This document shows positions 19,387 to 22,026 of a stretch of 22,026 nt of DNA, piece after piece. Origin of the DNA: Phoronis ovalis (lineage: Eukaryota; Phoronida; Phoronidae). The notes under the pieces are model-generated. The model saw nothing but the letters and a program-made list of their open reading frames with translations, did not search any database and was not told the origin of the DNA. The stretch is from positions 1-22,026 of the forward strand of contig JAOXYB010093160.1 of assembly GCA_028565635.1 (NCBI GenBank). Direction: 5' to 3'. The position numbers and the translations under genes are program-made. Position 1 is the first letter of the stretch; every line of letters begins with the position of its first letter.

Positions 19387-20662
19387 TCAATGAATGAAGG
19401 TATGACATAATATTTTTAATCGAACATAAATAAATGAAGGTAATACAAGAACAACAATTAGAAAAAATATTTCTTTAAATTAAACTACATATAAATTATT
19501 TTAAATACCTAAATATTTGTGGAGCGCTATAAAAGACGCTCTAGGGATAAATTGCTCATATTTTACAGGCAAATTTCAACAAACCTGTTAACTAGGCAGC
19601 AAACATATACTTGTCTTTATCTTTTAATAATCTATACAGATTTGTACACGACTATTCTGCCCCGGTCGCCCTTTACATCAGTACGAACCTGTTAAGTGGA
19701 CAGTGCTTGTATTTTCACCTCCTGGTTCTTTTTGTCTTTAATGACAAATACAAAAACTCAGGTGTACCTAAACTATATAATCAGTGAAACACAAGAACAG
19801 TCAATGGATACGACGCGTTTCTGATAATTGAACTCTCGGGAATAGTCATTCCCACGTAGCATAATTTATATTGTTACAGAAGAGTGAGCGGAAGAAATTC
19901 ATTTCCATTTATTTTGCTCATGTTTGTGCCGTATAAATATCTCTGATTAGTGATGTATATGTGTGAAGGTGTTATTAAACTTTTTATTACGGGGGGGTGA
20001 CAAAAATTTTAATAACATTGTTACTTTATTTCTTTTTATAGTAAATCATTTTTGTAGAAATATAAAATACGAAATTATATTCTAAATTTCAATAATCTGC
20101 AATTTGTTTTGAGTAATGAGTATTGTAAATTATTCATTTGTTACACATAAAAATTACTTGCAAACAAACTACTGACTCTGGAATATTTACCATTTTCATA
20201 AACAAACTACGATTGCATTCAAAAGTCATTCGTAGCCTTAATTATTAATAGTAATAATTCACTTTATTAATTTATGCTATACGATTAGACAAACATTATA
20301 TGTGCTAAAAATTAGACAAATATTTTATGTGCTAAAAATTTGAGTTTGATACGAACTATTAAGAATATAGCAGATCTTTAAGATATAAAAGAATTACTAA
20401 TTGACCTCTTGCCTTTTGTAACTATAGTAATTTCAGTCAGAATTTCCTGAGAAGAATGACATCAAATATTTCGTTATCTTTAATTTGGGTTCTCTGATGC
20501 ACGAATATACGTTATTTTTTCGATAGCCAATTAAGAATGAGCACAAATTAATTAATATGCTAACCGAGGAACCACCCACATTATTGCAAAGAGCTAACAA
20601 TGTGTATGATTTGTAATCTGCAAAATTAGACACTCTATTCCATAAACTACAGATATGAAAAA
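19387..20662. other. AT-rich stretch, no gene supported
   Basis: Contents are AT-rich filler and a pair of diverged AACCTGTTAA-containing segments (about 19583 and 19687) that look like part of an old dispersed repeat. There is also a 27-bp tandem duplication at 20284-20338. No exon pair was recognised on either strand. Confidence 0.4.
20284..20338. repeat. Tandem duplication of a 27-28 bp AT-rich unit
   Basis: ATTAGACAAACATT.ATGTGCTAAAA occurs at 20284-20310 and again, with a one-base insertion and two substitutions, at 20311-20338. Confidence 0.8.
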
Positions 20663-21094
20663 CCCGGGGATCCGACTCAAATATATTACTGGCCATGGTA
20701 CCCAGGCCATGGGCGTGAATGTGTTTTTGAAAAAGCGTCTAAATGCATTTTCCCATTTTAAAACTTTGACCCTTTTTCACTGACTGGAAGAAATTTTAGA
20801 TACCCTAAATGAGTTGAGATTTATTTTAGAAAATACCCGGGAAACGGGAAAATTCACTCGAACTTGATAGAGACGAAGTTTGGTCAAGTGGCTGACCGTT
20901 TTGATCCAGGTTTTGGTCGATTTCGATGCCCTAAACCCGCACTAATTAAATATGGTACCCTTTTATCTAAAATGTAACCATATAAAGTAAATGCGTAACG
21001 CGCGTTAACGTGCATAGTTCTTAAAAGTCATCCTTTTACGCGTTTTTGTTCACACACATGGGTATGAACCATTGATTTGACTCGGACACCCGGG
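20663..21094. mobile_element. 432-bp nonautonomous inverted-repeat element with CCCGGG ends
   Basis: The left 20 bases (20663-20682) and the reverse complement of the right 20 bases (21094-21075) agree at 17 positions, both starting CCCGGG. Further similarity continues inward around the CATGGGCGTGAATGTG-like block. Flanks ATGAAAAA (20655-20662) and ACGAAAAA (21095-21102) form a probable 8-9 bp target duplication with one mismatch. No coding capacity is seen. The GC-rich CCCGGG/CCGGGG ends resemble those of the element at 16260, though the inner sequences differ. A fragment of the same family lies at 7890-7954. Confidence 0.65.
20954..21009. repeat. Direct repeat copy 1, GC-rich core
   Basis: Starts GGTACCCTTTT and ends with GCGTAACGCGCGTTAAC. 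It lies within the inverted-repeat element and is repeated at 21408-21476. Confidence 0.8.
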
Positions 21095-22026
21095 ACGAAA
21101 AATCAAAAAAGATTATTTAGACATATTCAGAACCAAAATGCGTTACATGTGATCACCGCTTGGTTTTTACACAACGGCATATTAAATAGTGGATCGAAAC
21201 ACGTAATCTAATATGTTGTGCATTGTTTTTAAAAAATCTCCTCTCAATCCATAAAAAAATCAAAATGAAATGCAACAATTATTCTGTTCAAACAATCTTG
21301 AATCCCCCCTGTGTCGAATTAAACACAATAAGCCGTAAAGACCTACGGTAATCGTTGTAATGCTAAACTTAGATTAATTGGATGAGAAGGTTTTACAAGA
21401 CATATAAGGTACCCTTTTGTACATTTTATCTAAAATGTAACCATGCATATAAAGTAAATGCGTAACGCGCGTTAACATTACAAACAATACAATTTAAACA
21501 TGCAACAAAAATCACGTCACTGAAGTAAACTTATAAAAAATAATATTTCGTGACTATCATAACCATCCCGTTAAGAAACACCTTTGTATTTTACTTAAGG
21601 GGCTAATAATGGAGAGTCTATTTTGTTATTCTACAGAAGGCGTATTTTTATTTCTCGGATAGCGATAAAGGTTCTGGGAACCCGGAATTATCAAGAAACA
21701 TTTTAAGTCAGAAAAACCTGTAGTAAGTTCAAAAATTTATAGGTGGCGCATGGCGTAATTTCAGCGTTACGTGTCTGCATTCGATTACGTCCACCTACCA
21801 ATTAACTATACTTGCAAGTGAAGTTTGCCTTTTCCATAATTATAATTGTAGCTAATAATAATTTTAAAAATACATTTTCTGGTTTTTAACAAATAAATTA
21901 TTAAAACAGTGATCAAAAGCGTTGTTAAAGCAAAAATGGTCCCAAAATATGTCAAATTTGTACAAAGACATATTAAAATGACACATACGTGTTGTATATC
22001 ATTAGAAAGTACACATTTGATGCTTT
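21095..22026. other. Right-hand end, no gene supported
   Basis: AT-rich sequence beyond the inverted-repeat element. It contains the second direct repeat copy and an imperfect inverted pair, TAGGTGG/CCACCTA with inner GTAAT/ATTAC, at 21740-21797. A short plus-strand frame after ctacag at 21637 (about 28 codons, Ser/Asp-rich, ending TAG) looks mildly coding-like but has no partner exon. Confidence 0.35.
21408..21476. repeat. Direct repeat copy 2, GC-rich core
   Basis: Same sequence as 20954-21009 but with 9-base and 4-base insertions. The 9-base insertion completes an ACATTTTA/TAAAATGT palindrome. It lies outside the mapped element, so it is a second insertion fragment or a local duplication. 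Confidence 0.8.

Noticed and set aside
21740-21797. MITE-like inverted pair TAGGTGG/CCACCTA
   Set aside because: Arms are short and imperfect with no target duplication; not enough for an element call.

Overview
The window is AT-rich (roughly two-thirds A+T) animal nuclear DNA. The genes are broken by short to medium spliceosomal introns with GT/AG ends, intergenic space is wide, and there are small inverted-repeat elements and microsatellites. Protein families (an HSF-type transcription factor, a LITAF-domain protein, a small secreted protein) and intron sizes fit an invertebrate. A mollusc or other lophotrochozoan is plausible, but nothing here fixes the phylum. No bacterial, viral or RNA gene was recognised.

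Layout. (1) 1-735: TG-rich start and upstream DNA. (2) 736-2914, plus strand: a four-exon gene for a 441-residue protein with two HSF-type DNA-binding domains in tandem. (3) 2915-4423: convergent 3' ends. (4) 4424-7560, minus strand: a LITAF-domain gene with a proline-rich PPxY first coding exon, two alternative copies of the middle exon and one shared last exon. Reading phase requires exactly one of the two copies. (5) 7563-14441: mostly gene-free, holding the probable LITAF leader exon, a weak plus-strand mini-gene candidate, an inverted-repeat element fragment and a degraded tandem-repeat cluster near 12.5-13.2 kb. (6) 14442-16771, minus strand, with a noncoding leader exon at 18896-18968: a four-coding-exon gene for a 145-residue protein with a signal peptide that I do not recognise. 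A 345-bp nonautonomous inverted-repeat element with a perfect 9-bp target duplication sits 12 bp inside its first coding intron. (7) 18969-22026: AT-rich, with a second inverted-repeat element, a GC-rich direct repeat and one unidentified coding-like segment.

The genes do not look like one pathway. The HSF-like and LITAF-like genes are tail-to-tail neighbours, and the secreted-protein gene lies about 7 kb beyond the LITAF start codon. The three points I would look at first are the double HSF domain with different intron content in each copy, the frame-locked duplicate LITAF exons, and the unrecognised secreted protein. All gene models were assembled by hand from splice signals and phase, without transcript data.
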